From Synechococcus sp. PCC 7502 (GTDB taxonomy: Bacteria; Cyanobacteriota; Cyanobacteriia; Pseudanabaenales; Pseudanabaenaceae), in the NCBI RefSeq assembly GCF_000317085.1, contig NC_019702.1, forward strand, positions 2,758,394-2,822,393: a DNA stretch of 64,000 bases, written 5' to 3'. Under the pieces are notes generated by a model. It was not told the origin of the DNA. It was given only the letters and a program-made list of their open reading frames with translations, and made no database searches. The translations under genes were made by a program, and so were the position numbers. The stretch's first letter is position 1, and each line of letters opens with the position of its first letter. This document shows positions 1 to 12,011 of this stretch, one piece after another.

Positions 1-131
1 TCGGGCAAGTCATTAAAGCTAACTGCTAAACCAACTAAGGCACCTGCTAGGGCTGAACCACCTATTAACATCCCCCCTAGGCAGAGATTACCAAGGTTTC
101 TCGTGACTTGTTTAAATACTGCTGTTGCCAT
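1..131 (-). CDS. Class A penicillin-binding protein (PBP1A-like), N-terminal fragment cut by window edge
   Basis: The minus strand opens at an ATG (129-131) with an in-frame stop a few codons upstream, and the frame stays open to the left edge. The 43 visible residues are a short basic N-terminus, one hydrophobic Gly/Ala-rich membrane segment and then GLAVSFNDLP. That matches the membrane anchor and first periplasmic residues of cyanobacterial PBP1A transglycosylase/transpeptidases. The catalytic domains lie outside the window, so the call rests only on this anchor. It follows atpA on the same strand after 164 bp that include a probable terminator, so it is likely a separate transcription unit. 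Confidence 0.6.
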   Translation of the reverse strand, partial: MATAVFKQVTRNLGNLCLGGMLIGGSALAGALVGLAVSFNDLP

Positions 132-205
132 ATCTGCTGGGCTAAATTAACGCAAACATTACCCGTTCTGAGATTAAAGTTTAGCAAAGATTCTAAAAAT
201 CAAGT

Positions 206-246
206 TCTAAAAATTAAAGAGGTAGAGTATTAAGCCCCAACCTCTT
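206..246 (-). terminator. Probable terminator of the atp operon
   Basis: Read on the minus strand just after atpA, AAGAGGT (240-246 complement) pairs with ACCTCTT (217-223 complement). The loop is 16 nt and a T-rich tract follows. A 7 bp stem with this spacing is plausible but not strong. Confidence 0.45.
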
Positions 247-295
247 ATGAAAAATAAAACCAAAAATAAATCAGAAATAAACTAGTTAGACAGAA

Positions 296-1816
<1,521 letters not shown>

Positions 1817-1839
1817 TTACTCAATACTTTTATATTCAA

Positions 1840-2397
1840 CTAAATATTTGCCAATAAGCCAGTGGTTAAACGCCGAAGCTGTCCCCGAAGACTGGCATCA
1901 ATTACCTGCGAACCAACTTTAATAATTACCCCACCGATCAAATCTGGATTAAGCTTAATTGCCAGTTCAACACTCGCCGCTCCAGTTAATTCCAGAACTT
2001 TTTTGGTCAAAGCTTCCTTCTGAGGATCACTAAGTCCAACTGCCGTAGAAATCTCAGCTAATGCTATTCGGTTTTTTTTGCGTAATAGTTCCTGAAATTT
2101 CAAGCAAATTGGCTCTAGGAATAAAATGCGACGGCGTTCAACCAGTAGATTAAGAAAACTGGCTATAAAGGGATTAACCTGATTTGCAAATAGAGAATTT
2201 AGCAAATCCTTCTTCACACTTTCAGGGATTAGAGGTGCAAGCAGCAGTTTCTTAAAATCTTCTGATGCTTCTAGAGTATTTAGGATGACTTGAATATCAT
2301 TACCAAATGCCTCAACTAAGTTGTGTTCTTGTGCAACTGCCATTAAAGCATCGGCATAGGGTTCAACAATTGCCTGACTAAAAGAACCACTTTTCAT
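1840..2397 (-). CDS. atpH: ATP synthase F1 subunit delta
   Basis: 185 residues of the OSCP/delta family. It sits on top of F1 and joins it to the peripheral b/b' stalk. The conserved N-terminal helical domain (EPYADALMAVAQ) and the C-terminal block (NPDLIGGVIIKVGSQVIDASLRGQL) are both present. The start codon overlaps the stop of atpF by 4 nt, which suggests translational coupling. Gene symbols for delta vary (atpH or atpD). Confidence 0.96.
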   Translation of the reverse strand: MKSGSFSQAIVEPYADALMAVAQEHNLVEAFGNDIQVILNTLEASEDFKKLLLAPLIPESVKKDLLNSLFANQVNPFIASFLNLLVERRRILFLEPICLKFQELLRKKNRIALAEISTAVGLSDPQKEALTKKVLELTGAASVELAIKLNPDLIGGVIIKVGSQVIDASLRGQLRRLTTGLLANI

Positions 2398-2936
2398 CTC
2401 GCCCCTCCATTTACTAGAAGACTAATACTCCGATCCACAAGTTGTTGTTGAGTACTATCAGATAAGCCTTGATCAAAATAAGCTTTAACCTGTGCTAATG
2501 CTTTTTGTGCTACTTGCTGTCTCAGTTGAATAATTATGCGTTCCTGTTCTGAAGCTAATTCTTGAGATGCGGAAACTTTTAGTCGCTCAATATCACTGGC
2601 AATTGTTGCTAATATAGCTTCACTAGCTGCCTTGGCATCAATTTCTGCTTGTAATTTTAGGCGATCGCATTCCAATTTAACTTCTGCAAGTTTTTGCTGT
2701 TGTTCTTTTAATTGTTCTTCAGCTTTAAGCTTTCGTGTCTCTGCATCTTTGATTGCAGTTTCAATACTTTCGAGACGCTGGGACAAAATTTTACCCAAAA
2801 AGCCTCTACCGCTATAAACTAAAAGCCCCAAAATAATCACAATATTAATCAAATTAGTTTGAAAAATATCAGTGTTAATACCAAAACCAGAATGTTCTGC
2901 GATCTCAGTTGCAAATAAAAATAAGTTGTTAGTCAT
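2394..2936 (-). CDS. atpF: ATP synthase F0 subunit b
   Basis: 180 residues: one membrane helix near residues 28-45 (INIVIILGLLVY), then a long charged coiled coil rich in Glu, Lys, Gln and Ala that forms half of the peripheral stalk. It lies between the b' and delta genes, the normal cyanobacterial order, 8 bp downstream of the b' gene. Confidence 0.96.
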   Translation of the reverse strand: MTNNLFLFATEIAEHSGFGINTDIFQTNLINIVIILGLLVYSGRGFLGKILSQRLESIETAIKDAETRKLKAEEQLKEQQQKLAEVKLECDRLKLQAEIDAKAASEAILATIASDIERLKVSASQELASEQERIIIQLRQQVAQKALAQVKAYFDQGLSDSTQQQLVDRSISLLVNGGAR

Positions 2937-2944
2937 AATTTTCC

Positions 2945-3445
2945 TCAGCTATTCACCAGATTCCCAAGCAGTTTTTCCAAAATTTGGCGACTGAGAACAT
3001 CTACTTGGACATCTAAAGCAGCTATAGCTTCTGATCTCTGTTGTTCAATTTCAGCTTTTGCTGCGGCAACTTGGGCTTGAGACTCCGCTAAGGTAGCAGC
3101 GATCTGTTCGGCTCGAATTTTATTAGCATCACTTTGAGCAGCTAAAAGCAAGGCTTGAGATGATTTACGAGTTTCAGCTAATTCAGATTCATACTGTGCA
3201 GCTACTAATTTAGCCTTTTCTAATCGCTCCTTAGCTCCAGCAATATTCGTGCGCACATAATCATTTCGATCATCAATTGCTTTAGTTAAAGGCTTAAAGA
3301 AAATTTTATTTAAGACTGCCACTAGTATTAAAATTTGCGCAGCCATTATTGGCAAAGTCGCATCGAAGTCAAACAAGCCACCACTGGATTCTGCGGACTC
3401 AACCGCTAATAAAACCGTTAATAAAGGTGTTGAGTAAAGTGTCAT
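2945..3445 (-). CDS. atpG: ATP synthase F0 subunit b'
   Basis: 166 residues. The second, diverged b-type stalk subunit found in cyanobacteria and plastids, where b and b' form a heterodimer. The membrane helix LPIMAAQILILVAVLNKIFF is near residue 30 and is followed by an Ala/Glu/Gln-rich coiled coil. The start has a purine-rich upstream region and a 86 bp gap to atpE. Also named atpF' or atpX. Confidence 0.95.
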   Translation of the reverse strand: MTLYSTPLLTVLLAVESAESSGGLFDFDATLPIMAAQILILVAVLNKIFFKPLTKAIDDRNDYVRTNIAGAKERLEKAKLVAAQYESELAETRKSSQALLLAAQSDANKIRAEQIAATLAESQAQVAAAKAEIEQQRSEAIAALDVQVDVLSRQILEKLLGNLVNS

Positions 3446-3531
3446 GGGAGTTAGGTAGCAATTTAAGTATTTTCAGTAGGTAGCAACCCAGAGAAGTTTC
3501 CCCAGATTGCCATACCGATTAGACCGAAAAA

Positions 3532-3798
<267 letters not shown>

Positions 3799-3865
3799 TT
3801 AAGTGTAATTATGTGTTTCGATTGGCAATATATTGTTAGACTTCTTGTCTAACTAGTCAACTGAG

Positions 3866-4624
3866 CTAAGCATGCTCATGCTCTTCTTCACCATGTCCTT
3901 CCATGGCTTCACCAATGTAAGAAGCTGCCAGAGTTGAAAAAATCAGAGCTTGAATCCCACTGGTAAACAGCCCTAAAATCATCACAGGCAACGGCACAAA
4001 TAGTGGTACCAAAAGGACTAGAACCCCAACCACTAGTTCGTCTGCTAATATATTTCCAAAAAGACGGAAACTTAGGGAGAGAGGTTTTGTGAAATCTTCT
4101 AAAACCCACAGAGGAAGGAGTAAGGGAGATGATTGGACATATCTGGAGAAATATTCTAGTCCTCTGCGACTAAGTCCAGCATAAAAATAAGAAGCAGATA
4201 CAAGTAAAGCTAGGGCGACTGTAGTATTGATATCACTAGTAGGGGCAGCTAGCTCTCCACCAGGAAGTTCTATTAGCTTCCATGGTACCAGCGCTCCCAA
4301 CCAATTGGATACAAAAATGAATAGAAATAAACTACCCACAAAAGGCACCCAAGCTCGATACTCTTTTTCTCCAATCTGATCTTTTGCAATACCCTGTACA
4401 AATTCAAGTGCATATTCCATAAAGTTTTGAAACCCTACAGGAATAAGTTGGATATTGCTGGTAGCGATCGCCGAGGCTAAAACTAGTACACCAATTACGA
4501 TCCAACTAACGATTAGAACCTGTCCATGGACTTCTAAACTGCCAATCTGCCAGTAAAAGTGCTTTCCTACTTCTAGGGCAGCAAAATTAGTGAAGTGAGA
4601 GTATGACAATAGTTGATTTATCAT
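3866..4624 (-). CDS. atpB: ATP synthase F0 subunit a
   Basis: 252 residues with about five to six membrane helices. It supplies the half-channels for protons against the c-ring. The essential Arg is in [14 protein letters not shown] and the [18 protein letters not shown] block is near the C-terminus. The C-terminus is His/Glu-rich, as in other cyanobacterial a subunits. Confidence 0.97.
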   Translation of the reverse strand: MINQLLSYSHFTNFAALEVGKHFYWQIGSLEVHGQVLIVSWIVIGVLVLASAIATSNIQLIPVGFQNFMEYALEFVQGIAKDQIGEKEYRAWVPFVGSLFLFIFVSNWLGALVPWKLIELPGGELAAPTSDINTTVALALLVSASYFYAGLSRRGLEYFSRYVQSSPLLLPLWVLEDFTKPLSLSFRLFGNILADELVVGVLVLLVPLFVPLPVMILGLFTSGIQALIFSTLAASYIGEAMEGHGEEEHEHA

Positions 4625-4687
4625 ATTTAAATTTACTTACTTATACACGAGTAAGTCTACGCGAGTATTGATTATCTTTTAGGAGTG

Positions 4688-5179
4688 CTATTTTTGATTG
4701 GTATCAGATTTTGGCATAGGTAGTAAATCCTGAGTCAAAATTACTAATACTGCAGCTTTATAAGTTATAAATCCCAAAAAAATTGGCAAAATTTGTAACT
4801 GATGGAGCCGAGCAGCTAAGATAAACACGGCGATAAATACTCCAAAACGGGAATACCCCAGACGTTTTCTTGTCTTACCCAGCTCATCTACACTTTTCGC
4901 CAACATTTTTAAGTAAACCACACCAGTGCACGCGCCTAACAAATAATTTAGAGCGACACCTAAACCATAGAAGCCAACTACCGCCAAAAAGATGAAGCCT
5001 GCTAGGGCAAGAGTAATGATAAATAGCTTTAGCTTTAAGCTTTCATAATCATCTACGGAACTTGAAGACAAATTACTAGCAGCGATCGCCTTACTAGACT
5101 TTTTAAACTCTTTACTTTTGGCAGGAAGAACTTTCAAGGAATCAAAACGGTGAGAATTTCTTATTAGCAAGCATACCAT
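4688..5179 (-). CDS. atpI: ATP synthase-associated Atp1 (AtpI) protein
   Basis: 163 residues. A basic, Ser/Lys-rich N-terminus of about 45 residues is followed by four hydrophobic segments, including YGLGVALNYLLGACTGVVYL. This is the Atp1/AtpI family that precedes subunit a in F-type ATP synthase operons and is linked to c-ring assembly. It is the first gene of the operon; the promoter should lie in 5180-5430. The start at 5179 gives a long N-terminus and an internal start is possible. Confidence 0.85.
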   Translation of the reverse strand: MVCLLIRNSHRFDSLKVLPAKSKEFKKSSKAIAASNLSSSSVDDYESLKLKLFIITLALAGFIFLAVVGFYGLGVALNYLLGACTGVVYLKMLAKSVDELGKTRKRLGYSRFGVFIAVFILAARLHQLQILPIFLGFITYKAAVLVILTQDLLPMPKSDTNQK

Positions 5180-5430
5180 GCAGGGTGTAACACAATCTTT
5201 GAATTCAGTTATGAATCTTTATACAAACTTACTCCTTTCCTAGTGAAAGATTGTGGTCTGCGCTCCTATTCCCCCGTTAAGTTAGCTGTATCTTTACAGT
5301 AGCAAGGGAGTAGTTTAGTAACTTAAAGCCCGAAATTAAGATCACAAATATAAGACTCAGTATAAATTAAATACTTAAATACTAAAAATGCTAATATGAC
5401 CTAGAATTTTGCTGTAAATACCTTGCAACT
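5180..5430. promoter_or_regulatory. Divergent intergenic region upstream of the atp operon
   Basis: 251 bp between the divergent atpI (minus) and the exported protein at 5431 (plus). It must hold the atp promoter. It is AT-rich, and I could not choose a single sigma-70-like promoter pair with confidence. Confidence 0.4.
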
Positions 5431-5997
5431 ATGGTTAGACACCTCGGTACCAATTTAATTTTTGCGCTTATCATTTCTCTGGGAACAGTGGTTTCTAGTA
5501 AAGCTGTAGCTCAGCCTAAACCGAGCGATCCTAAACCTACTACTGGTATCAATACTTTAGATAGTAGTGTTTTTAGCTTTAATGGAGCTGATCGCCTTGT
5601 ATCTGATGCTTTGGATGCTGTGAGTAAGCAGAACTATGATTTGGCAGCCTCTAAGTTACAGGATGCTCGCCAAATTTATAACCAACTGTCTAATTTCTAT
5701 CAAGACCTTACAGGAATTTTCACTGGTTTAGATAATCGCATTGCGGATAGTCATCGCCAGAAGGCTTTACAAGCAGCACAACTTCGAGATAAATCCACCT
5801 ATCAATTAGCACTGGTTTATCGAGCTAAAAATCAACCAGAGTTAGCAATACCATTACTAATTCAACTGGTGCGTAGTCAGCAACCAACCCGAGACCTTGG
5901 CAAGCAAGCATATCAACAATTGTTTGAGCTAGGATTTGTGGATGAGGTTTTTCCTAAAGCTTCAGCATCCACAACTGCTCCAGCTAAGCCTAATTAA
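5431..5997 (+). CDS. Exported protein of unknown function with a TPR-like helical body
   Basis: 188 residues. The N-terminus is a signal peptide: basic start, hydrophobic core LIFALIISLGTVV, AxA-type site near KAVAQP. The mature part is helical and Gln/Ala/Tyr-rich, with two segments that read like tetratricopeptide helices (YDLAASKLQDARQIYNQL and STYQLALVYRAKNQPELAIPLL). It is probably a periplasmic or lumenal protein-protein contact module. I do not recognise a named family. It stands alone, divergent from the atp operon. Confidence 0.75.
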   Translation: MVRHLGTNLIFALIISLGTVVSSKAVAQPKPSDPKPTTGINTLDSSVFSFNGADRLVSDALDAVSKQNYDLAASKLQDARQIYNQLSNFYQDLTGIFTGLDNRIADSHRQKALQAAQLRDKSTYQLALVYRAKNQPELAIPLLIQLVRSQQPTRDLGKQAYQQLFELGFVDEVFPKASASTTAPAKPN

Positions 5998-6103
5998 GTT
6001 GGTTAATTAATTGGGCTAGTTTAGTTTTTGGGTATTTTTTGTAAGTTTGCTGTAGATAGTAAGGTGTGAGGGGAGAAATCTACAGCAAAGTTTTAATCTC
6101 CAA

Positions 6104-6334
6104 CTATAAAGCTCTACCTAAACACTCACCAGGTTGGCAATAGCCGCAGGTGGGAGAGGAAATTCTTTGACCGTCTTGATAGCCCATTAAATAGATAGTG
6201 TCCACCATTTTTGTGGTAAGATTCGTCAGGGCAAGGGCAATATAGGGGTCTAAAGGTTCAGTCATATCCATGTAGAGTTTTTCGATTGATCTTAGTAGTG
6301 CCTCAGGAGTTTTTATCGTAGTTTGATTGATCAT
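6104..6334 (-). CDS. Small conserved-looking protein with a Cys-rich tail, unknown function
   Basis: 76 residues. The body is helical (PEALLRSIEKLYMDMTEPLDPYI) and the C-terminus has CGYCQPGEC, a possible metal site with three cysteines. A good purine-rich site (GAGGAG) precedes the ATG. No family is recognised. The next 278 bp up to rbfA contain no gene that I can see. Confidence 0.65.
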   Translation of the reverse strand: MINQTTIKTPEALLRSIEKLYMDMTEPLDPYIALALTNLTTKMVDTIYLMGYQDGQRISSPTCGYCQPGECLGRAL

Positions 6335-6612
6335 TGGACTCTCCTCATTATTAGAATGGTTGACAAGTTGCGGACGTAGGAAAAACTAAAGCTAAATTGG
6401 TTTCCCTACATGATTACGGCAATCCTAATATACTAGAGTGATGACTAGTGGGGACTATGGCATCGTTAGACTAATGGATGACTGCTAGATGTAATCAGTA
6501 TAGCCCTACTATAGCCGTGAATTCTTAACAAATTGTGACTAGGGATACGATCGTTACCCAATTGTGCTAAGTGTGAGTTCACGATTACTGTTTAGATAGA
6601 TAACAATTTTTT

Positions 6613-7020
6613 ATGGCTACAAGTCGTAGAGTTGCCCGAGTGGCAGAGCTAATTAAGCGGGAGGTAAGCGTGATGCTACTCCAAGAAATTAAAGATGATC
6701 GCGTTGGCGCAGGCATGGTCAGCGTTACCGAAGTAAATGTATCGGGTGATTTGCAGCATACTAAAATTTTTGTCAGTATTTATGGTAGTGAAGAGGCAAA
6801 AGCTGAAACCATGGCAGGATTAACCGCTGCTACGGGATTTATTCGCCGAGAAATTGGACAAAGGTTGGCTTTACGTCGAACCCCTGAAGTGATTTTTCAA
6901 GAAGATCGCTCCTTTGAACGGGGTAGTAAAGTGCTATCACTTTTAAATCAACTCAGTCGAGAACGGGAACAAAAATCCATTAGCGAGATAGAAGAAGACG
7001 ATCATGATGCCACTGAATAG
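6613..7020 (+). CDS. rbfA: 30S ribosome-binding factor A
   Basis: 135 residues. RbfA is a KH-like protein needed for late 16S rRNA/30S maturation and cold adaptation. Recognisable blocks are [18 protein letters not shown], the [12 protein letters not shown] strand, [20 protein letters not shown] and the [14 protein letters not shown] tail. The stop overlaps the next gene's start by 17 nt. Confidence 0.95.
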   Translation: MATSRRVARVAELIKREVSVMLLQEIKDDRVGAGMVSVTEVNVSGDLQHTKIFVSIYGSEEAKAETMAGLTAATGFIRREIGQRLALRRTPEVIFQEDRSFERGSKVLSLLNQLSREREQKSISEIEEDDHDATE

Positions 7021-8956
7021 CAAATTTGTCCCAGATCAGGTAAAACAAATATTGCTAGGCTTAGGTAATTTTTCGGGTCGTTATCGTAAGCAGGTGATTG
7101 CGACTGTGATTACTATTGCTACTGCCATTGGCGTTGTGGGAATGCGGGAATTCGGTGCCTGGCAGGCAGTTGAGCTTAAGGGGCTAGATTATTTATTTCT
7201 GCTCCGTCCACCTGAGCTTAAAGACGATCGCTTTGTGATTGTGGAAATTAGTGAGGATGATATTCAGCGGCAGAGTAAATGGCCCTGGTCTGATCAATTA
7301 TTTGCAGATTTAATTAACAGGATCAGTAATGCTAAAGCATCAGTCATTGTGATTGATAAATACCTAGATATTCCCATTAGTTCGGGACGTAAAAATCTAG
7401 TTCAGTCAATGAAAACAGCTAAAAACGTAGTCAACGTTACCTTCATTGAGCAGGCAAATAGAAGGGGGATAGAACTGGCTCAGGATTTAGCAGATGTTAG
7501 CTACGCAGGATTTGCCAATTTTGTCACTGATGCGGGTTTGGTAGCACGCAGAGCTTTATTAGCGGTGGACTATGATTCTTTGGCTTTACAGGCAGTTAAG
7601 TTATATTTACAAACCAAGTCTTTAGCAACCATTGATTTTGACCCCAAAAACCAGACTTTTGTGATTAAGAATAAGTCTCGGACGATCCCAATTCCCCGCT
7701 TACAAAAACACTATGGTGGCTATCATAATATTGATGCTAGTGGTTATCAAATTCTGTTGAATTATCGTGGTAAGGAAAGGTCTTTTACGCATATTTCGGC
7801 TGTTGATCTGTTGCAGGGTAAAATTGATCCCAAAATTCTGCGCGATCGCATTGTTTTAATTGGCGTAACTGCGGTGAGTGTCAAGGATAGTTATTCTACG
7901 CCCTATAGCACAGGGGAAGATACGGGGATCATGTATGGGGTAGAAGTTCATGCCAATATTATGAGCCAGCTATTATCTGCAGCTCTTGATGATCGCCCAT
8001 TTATTCAAGTCTGGAACCAAGGGTGGGAATCTCTATGGATTGCGGTATGGACATTGGCAGGTGGAGCTTTGGCAATTTATTCCCCTAAGGTGTTAAGGAA
8101 TTTAGGAATTTTAGTGGTATTGGCGGGCAGTTTAGGCATATTAGTGTATCTTGCTTTCATAAATGCTTTATGGATTCCTTTTTTCCCAGCGATCGCAGGC
8201 ATGATTTTAGCTAATACCTTAGTTGTTAGTTATGAATTTTCCTCAGAACAAGCGGATCGACAATTATTAATGGGAATTTTTTCCCGCCATGTGTCCAAGG
8301 AATTGGTGGAAATTATCTGGGATAAACGGGATTTATTTATCCATGAGGGTAGAATATCGGGACAGGAAGTATTTGTAACGGTTCTGTTTACGGATATGCG
8401 GAACTTTAGTACTGGGGCAGAGGCGCAAAAACCCGGAGAAACCTTAGATTGGCTCAATGAATATCTAGGAGCGATCGCTTCCGTAGTTTTAGAACACGGT
8501 GGGATGGTGGATAAATATATTGGCGATGCGGTTATGGCGGTATTTGGGGTACCTGTACCTCATATTTCTGAGGCAGAAAGGCTTAAGGACGCTCAAAATG
8601 CTGTGAGTGCGGCGATCGGGATTGCCAAAAAACTCACAGAATTAAATCAAACATGGATGCAAAGGGGTTTACCACCCACAGTTACGGGAATCGGCATCAA
8701 CACTGGCGTAGTCATTGCTGGCAGTTTAGGAAGTAAGGAACGTCTAGAATATTCTGTAATTGGCGATGTGGTTAACGTGGCTGCCCGTTTAGAAAGCTTA
8801 AATAAAGAAGTGGATGGTGGGGAGTACCATATTTTAATTAGTGAGGAGACATTGGCATGTTTAGAGGATAAATTTGTCACAGAGTTTGCGGGAAATATTG
8901 CCCTAAAAGGACGCACCTCAGAAACAGCAATTCATCGAGTTTTAGATCATGCTTAG
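7004..8956 (+). CDS. CHASE2-domain adenylate/guanylate cyclase
   Basis: 650 residues. After a first membrane helix (about 20-45) comes a CHASE2 extracytoplasmic sensor domain (about 55-310), then three hydrophobic helices (about 340-410) and a class III nucleotide cyclase domain (about 455-645). The metal-binding Asp are in TDMRNF and [11 protein letters not shown]. The [25 protein letters not shown] block is typical of cyclases. It should sense an external signal and make cAMP or cGMP. The start overlaps rbfA by 17 nt, so the two are probably co-transcribed. Confidence 0.93.
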   Translation: MMPLNSKFVPDQVKQILLGLGNFSGRYRKQVIATVITIATAIGVVGMREFGAWQAVELKGLDYLFLLRPPELKDDRFVIVEISEDDIQRQSKWPWSDQLFADLINRISNAKASVIVIDKYLDIPISSGRKNLVQSMKTAKNVVNVTFIEQANRRGIELAQDLADVSYAGFANFVTDAGLVARRALLAVDYDSLALQAVKLYLQTKSLATIDFDPKNQTFVIKNKSRTIPIPRLQKHYGGYHNIDASGYQILLNYRGKERSFTHISAVDLLQGKIDPKILRDRIVLIGVTAVSVKDSYSTPYSTGEDTGIMYGVEVHANIMSQLLSAALDDRPFIQVWNQGWESLWIAVWTLAGGALAIYSPKVLRNLGILVVLAGSLGILVYLAFINALWIPFFPAIAGMILANTLVVSYEFSSEQADRQLLMGIFSRHVSKELVEIIWDKRDLFIHEGRISGQEVFVTVLFTDMRNFSTGAEAQKPGETLDWLNEYLGAIASVVLEHGGMVDKYIGDAVMAVFGVPVPHISEAERLKDAQNAVSAAIGIAKKLTELNQTWMQRGLPPTVTGIGINTGVVIAGSLGSKERLEYSVIGDVVNVAARLESLNKEVDGGEYHILISEETLACLEDKFVTEFAGNIALKGRTSETAIHRVLDHA

Positions 8957-8993
8957 GGCTTTAGATTAATATTTTTACAAAAATCCCAAAACT

Positions 8994-10613
8994 TTGTCCA
9001 ATCATAACTTCGACTCCGAGAAGCTTCTATTTGAACCCTGTAGCCCTGATCCCAATGCGATCGGGATTATCTATGCTTTTCCCAATACCTATACCGTTGG
9101 TATTACTAGCCTTGGTTATCAGTTTGTGTGGGCAGACTTGGCAACTAGACCCACCGTGGAAGTTAGTCGATGGTTTACGGATACCCATGAGCCTTTACCC
9201 CGATCGCCTGAACTTTTGGGATTTTCATTTTCGTGGGAGCTTGACTATGCCAATATTTTAGGGGCTTTAGAAAGTTTAAGTATTCCTATTAACCAAAGCG
9301 ATCGCAGTTCAAAACATCCCCTAGTATTTGCAGGTGGTGCAGTCCCTACAGCTAATCCCGAACCCTTTGCTGAGTGGTTTGATTTTTTACTGCTTGGCGA
9401 TGGTGAAGAACTGGTAGGAAATATGATTGCCCATTATCAACAGGTTCGATCTGCTCCCCGTCACGAAAAATTGCGATTGCTCAGTCAAGTTGCAGGAATT
9501 TATGTACCAAGTTTATATGAAGTTAAATATGCAGGAATTGATGGGGCGATCACTTCTATTCAACCCATAGCCCCAGACATCACCGCTACAATTACCAAAC
9601 AAACCCATAAAGGTAATACCCTTTCCGCTTCCACCGTAGTTACGGAAAAAGCCGCTTGGTCAAATATTTACATGGTGGAGGTTGCCCGTAGTTGTCCCGA
9701 AATGTGTAGATTTTGTCTTGCCAGCTATTTGACTTTGCCGTTTAGGACTCCCAGTGCTGAAGGTAGCTTAATTCCTGCCATTGAGCGCGGCTTAAAAGTG
9801 ACGAATAGATTAGGATTACTCGGTGCCTCTATTACCCAACATCCCGAATTTGAGACCTTACTCGACTATATTGCTCAGCCCCAGTTTGACTCAGTGCGCC
9901 TTAGTTTAGCATCGGTACGGACTAATACTTTATCCTTAAAACTCTGTCAAATCTTGAGTAGTCGAGATAGTCGTTCCGTGACGATCGCTGTGGAAAGTGG
10001 TTCCGAAAGATTGCGCCAAATTATTAACAAAAAACTCCATAACGAGGAAATTCAACAGGCTGCTGCCAATGCCCAAGCAGGAGGACTAAGTGCCTTAAAA
10101 CTCTACGGTATGGTGGGAGTACCCCAAGAAGAAGATGCAGACATCGATCAAACCATTGAGATGCTTTTAGCTGTGAAAAAAACTGCTCCTAAGCTTAAAA
10201 TTAGCTTTGGATGTAGTACCTTTGTCCCTAAATCCCATACACCGTGGCAATGGTTAGGAGTTGATGCTCACGGGGATAAAAAACTCAAGTACTTACAAAA
10301 ACATCTTGCGCCTAAAGGCATAGATTTTCGCCCTGAAAGTTATAAGGATTCAATTATTCAGGCTTTAATTTCCCGAGGCGATCGCCGTATTCAATCTGTA
10401 CTCAAACTAGCATACGAATATGCAGAACATAAAATCCCCAGTGACGGGATGTATAAACGTGCATTTAAGGAACTAAAAGGACAAATTCCGCCCTTAGAGT
10501 ATTATGTCTATGCTAATTGGACAACGGATACAATTTTACCTTGGCAGCATTTGCTCGGTGCTTTACCCGCAGGTACGTTAATTAAACATTTAGAATCTTC
10601 CTTGAATTTGTAA
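8994..10613 (+). CDS. B12-binding-domain radical SAM protein
   Basis: 539 residues from a TTG start; no ATG gives the conserved N-terminus. Residues 1-190 form a cobalamin-binding-like domain (AFPNTYTVGITSLGYQF, FAGGAVPTANPEPFAEW, LLGDGEE). The radical SAM domain follows with a canonical CxxxCxxC cluster motif in CPEMCRFC near residue 235. This resembles the TIGR03960-type family of uncharacterised enzymes, some of which are linked to tRNA modification or tetrapyrrole chemistry; the substrate is unknown. It is separated from the cyclase by 37 bp and is possibly in its operon. Confidence 0.88.
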   Translation: MSNHNFDSEKLLFEPCSPDPNAIGIIYAFPNTYTVGITSLGYQFVWADLATRPTVEVSRWFTDTHEPLPRSPELLGFSFSWELDYANILGALESLSIPINQSDRSSKHPLVFAGGAVPTANPEPFAEWFDFLLLGDGEELVGNMIAHYQQVRSAPRHEKLRLLSQVAGIYVPSLYEVKYAGIDGAITSIQPIAPDITATITKQTHKGNTLSASTVVTEKAAWSNIYMVEVARSCPEMCRFCLASYLTLPFRTPSAEGSLIPAIERGLKVTNRLGLLGASITQHPEFETLLDYIAQPQFDSVRLSLASVRTNTLSLKLCQILSSRDSRSVTIAVESGSERLRQIINKKLHNEEIQQAAANAQAGGLSALKLYGMVGVPQEEDADIDQTIEMLLAVKKTAPKLKISFGCSTFVPKSHTPWQWLGVDAHGDKKLKYLQKHLAPKGIDFRPESYKDSIIQALISRGDRRIQSVLKLAYEYAEHKIPSDGMYKRAFKELKGQIPPLEYYVYANWTTDTILPWQHLLGALPAGTLIKHLESSLNL

Positions 10614-10677
10614 GTGATACCTGAAATATTTAGGGCGATCGCTTATCTTAGAAATAGATAAAACCATAATTAATCCT

Positions 10678-11043
10678 ATGACTAACTCTCCCACCACCCT
10701 AACCTATTCGCTGGAAGAAGTTTTACAACGCTTTGAACAAAGAGTCGAGCGTCAATTTGCGGAAATTAATCAAAAGATGGACAGGCAATTTGCGGAAATT
10801 AATCAAAAACTTGAGGAGGTCAACCAAAGACTTAATAAGTTAGAAATTGGACAAGCAGAACTTACAGGTGAAATTAAAGCTTTAGAGGAAAGAGTGTCTG
10901 GAGAAATTAAAACCCTAGATCAAAAAATTTCAGGCATAGATAACCAAGAATTTATTAATCGTGGGGTTTTGGTAGCTTTAATTGTGACTTTGATTGGTGG
11001 TGCCGCAAAATTATTTGGATGGATGCCGAATACTTCTGTATAA
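10678..11043 (+). CDS. Coiled-coil protein with a C-terminal membrane anchor
   Basis: 121 residues. Residues 10-95 are a heptad-like coiled coil with a near-perfect internal duplication (QFAEINQKMD / QFAEINQKLE). The C-terminus has one hydrophobic helix (GVLVALIVTLIGGAAKLFGW). The function is unknown; proteins of this form are common in cyanobacteria. It ends 9 bp before recQ and may be co-transcribed with it. Confidence 0.8.
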   Translation: MTNSPTTLTYSLEEVLQRFEQRVERQFAEINQKMDRQFAEINQKLEEVNQRLNKLEIGQAELTGEIKALEERVSGEIKTLDQKISGIDNQEFINRGVLVALIVTLIGGAAKLFGWMPNTSV

Positions 11044-11052
11044 AAAAAACTC

Positions 11053-11985
11053 ATGGACTGGGATACAGTTCGCACTAAGTTTAAGCAGGTCTGGGGATAT
11101 GATGATTTTCGTCCACCCCAAGGAGAAGTAATTGCTAATTTACTTGCTCGCCAAGACAGTATGGTGATTTTAGCAACTGGTAGTGGTAAATCTATTTGCT
11201 TTCAATTACCTGCTCTACTCCAAAATGGACTAACTTTAGTAGTCTCGCCATTATTATCGCTGATTGAAGACCAAGTTAAAGATTTACAAAGTCGTAACCT
11301 TGCTGCTGCTGCCCTCCATAGCAGTTTATCCAGCCTGGAGCGCAAACAAGTATTTAAAAGAATCTCTAGCCTCAGACTTTTATATCTTTCCCCTGAAACC
11401 CTCTTAAGTAAACCAGTTTGGGAAAGACTTAGCGATCCAGATTTAGTAATTGTAGGCATGATGATTGATGAAGCTCACTGTTTGGGGCAGTGGGGAGATT
11501 CCTTTCGCCCAGACTATCGTCGCTTAGGAGTTGTACGTTCAGCTTTAATGACCCATAAACCTGCTAGTCATGGCAATATGGCGATCGCTGCATTTACCGC
11601 TACAGCCGATCCTAAAACGCAATCTGACCTTAAGTCTTGCCTAAAACTACATACACCTCAACTAATCCGCACCAGTCCCTATCGTTCTAATTTAAGCTTA
11701 AATGTGGCGATTGCATGGACAATGGCAGGCAGAAAGAGCCAAACCTTAAAATTTATTCAAGCTCACAAAGGACAATCTGGCTTAATTTATGTTCGCAGTC
11801 GCCGTGATACTGAAGAGTTAGCAGAATGGCTCAAGGGGCAATCTTTTCTGACTTCGGCATATCATGCAGGCTTACCCAGTTCGGAAAAACGAGAAATTGA
11901 ACGTAAATGGTTAGTTGGCGGCTACCCCTTTGTGATCGCAAGCTCCGCATTTGGGCTGGGAACTATCATACAATTGGAAGTGTAA
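11053..11985 (+). pseudogene. recQ: recQ 5' part, interrupted by the 47.7 kb element
   Basis: Encodes the first 303 residues of a RecQ-family 3'-5' DNA helicase: Walker A ATGSGKS (41-47), DEAH at 139-142, the FTATAD motif and the start of motif V (ASSAFGLG). After codon 303 the frame enters the element and stops within 8 codons. Motif VI, needed for ATP hydrolysis, lies 47.7 kb away at 59646-60160, so this fragment should be inactive as a helicase. Removing the element at the GGGAA core restores a 474-codon gene, so it is interrupted rather than degenerate. Confidence 0.95.
11958..11962 (+). other. attL core (GGGAA)
   Basis: This is the only stretch of identity between the two element ends. 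Serine recombinases exchange at a 2 bp crossover inside a short core, so a 5 bp shared core fits the enzyme encoded alongside. The exact crossover dinucleotide cannot be told from one integrated copy. Confidence 0.85.
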
Positions 11986-12011
11986 AATGGTTAATAAATT
12001 ATCAACAATTA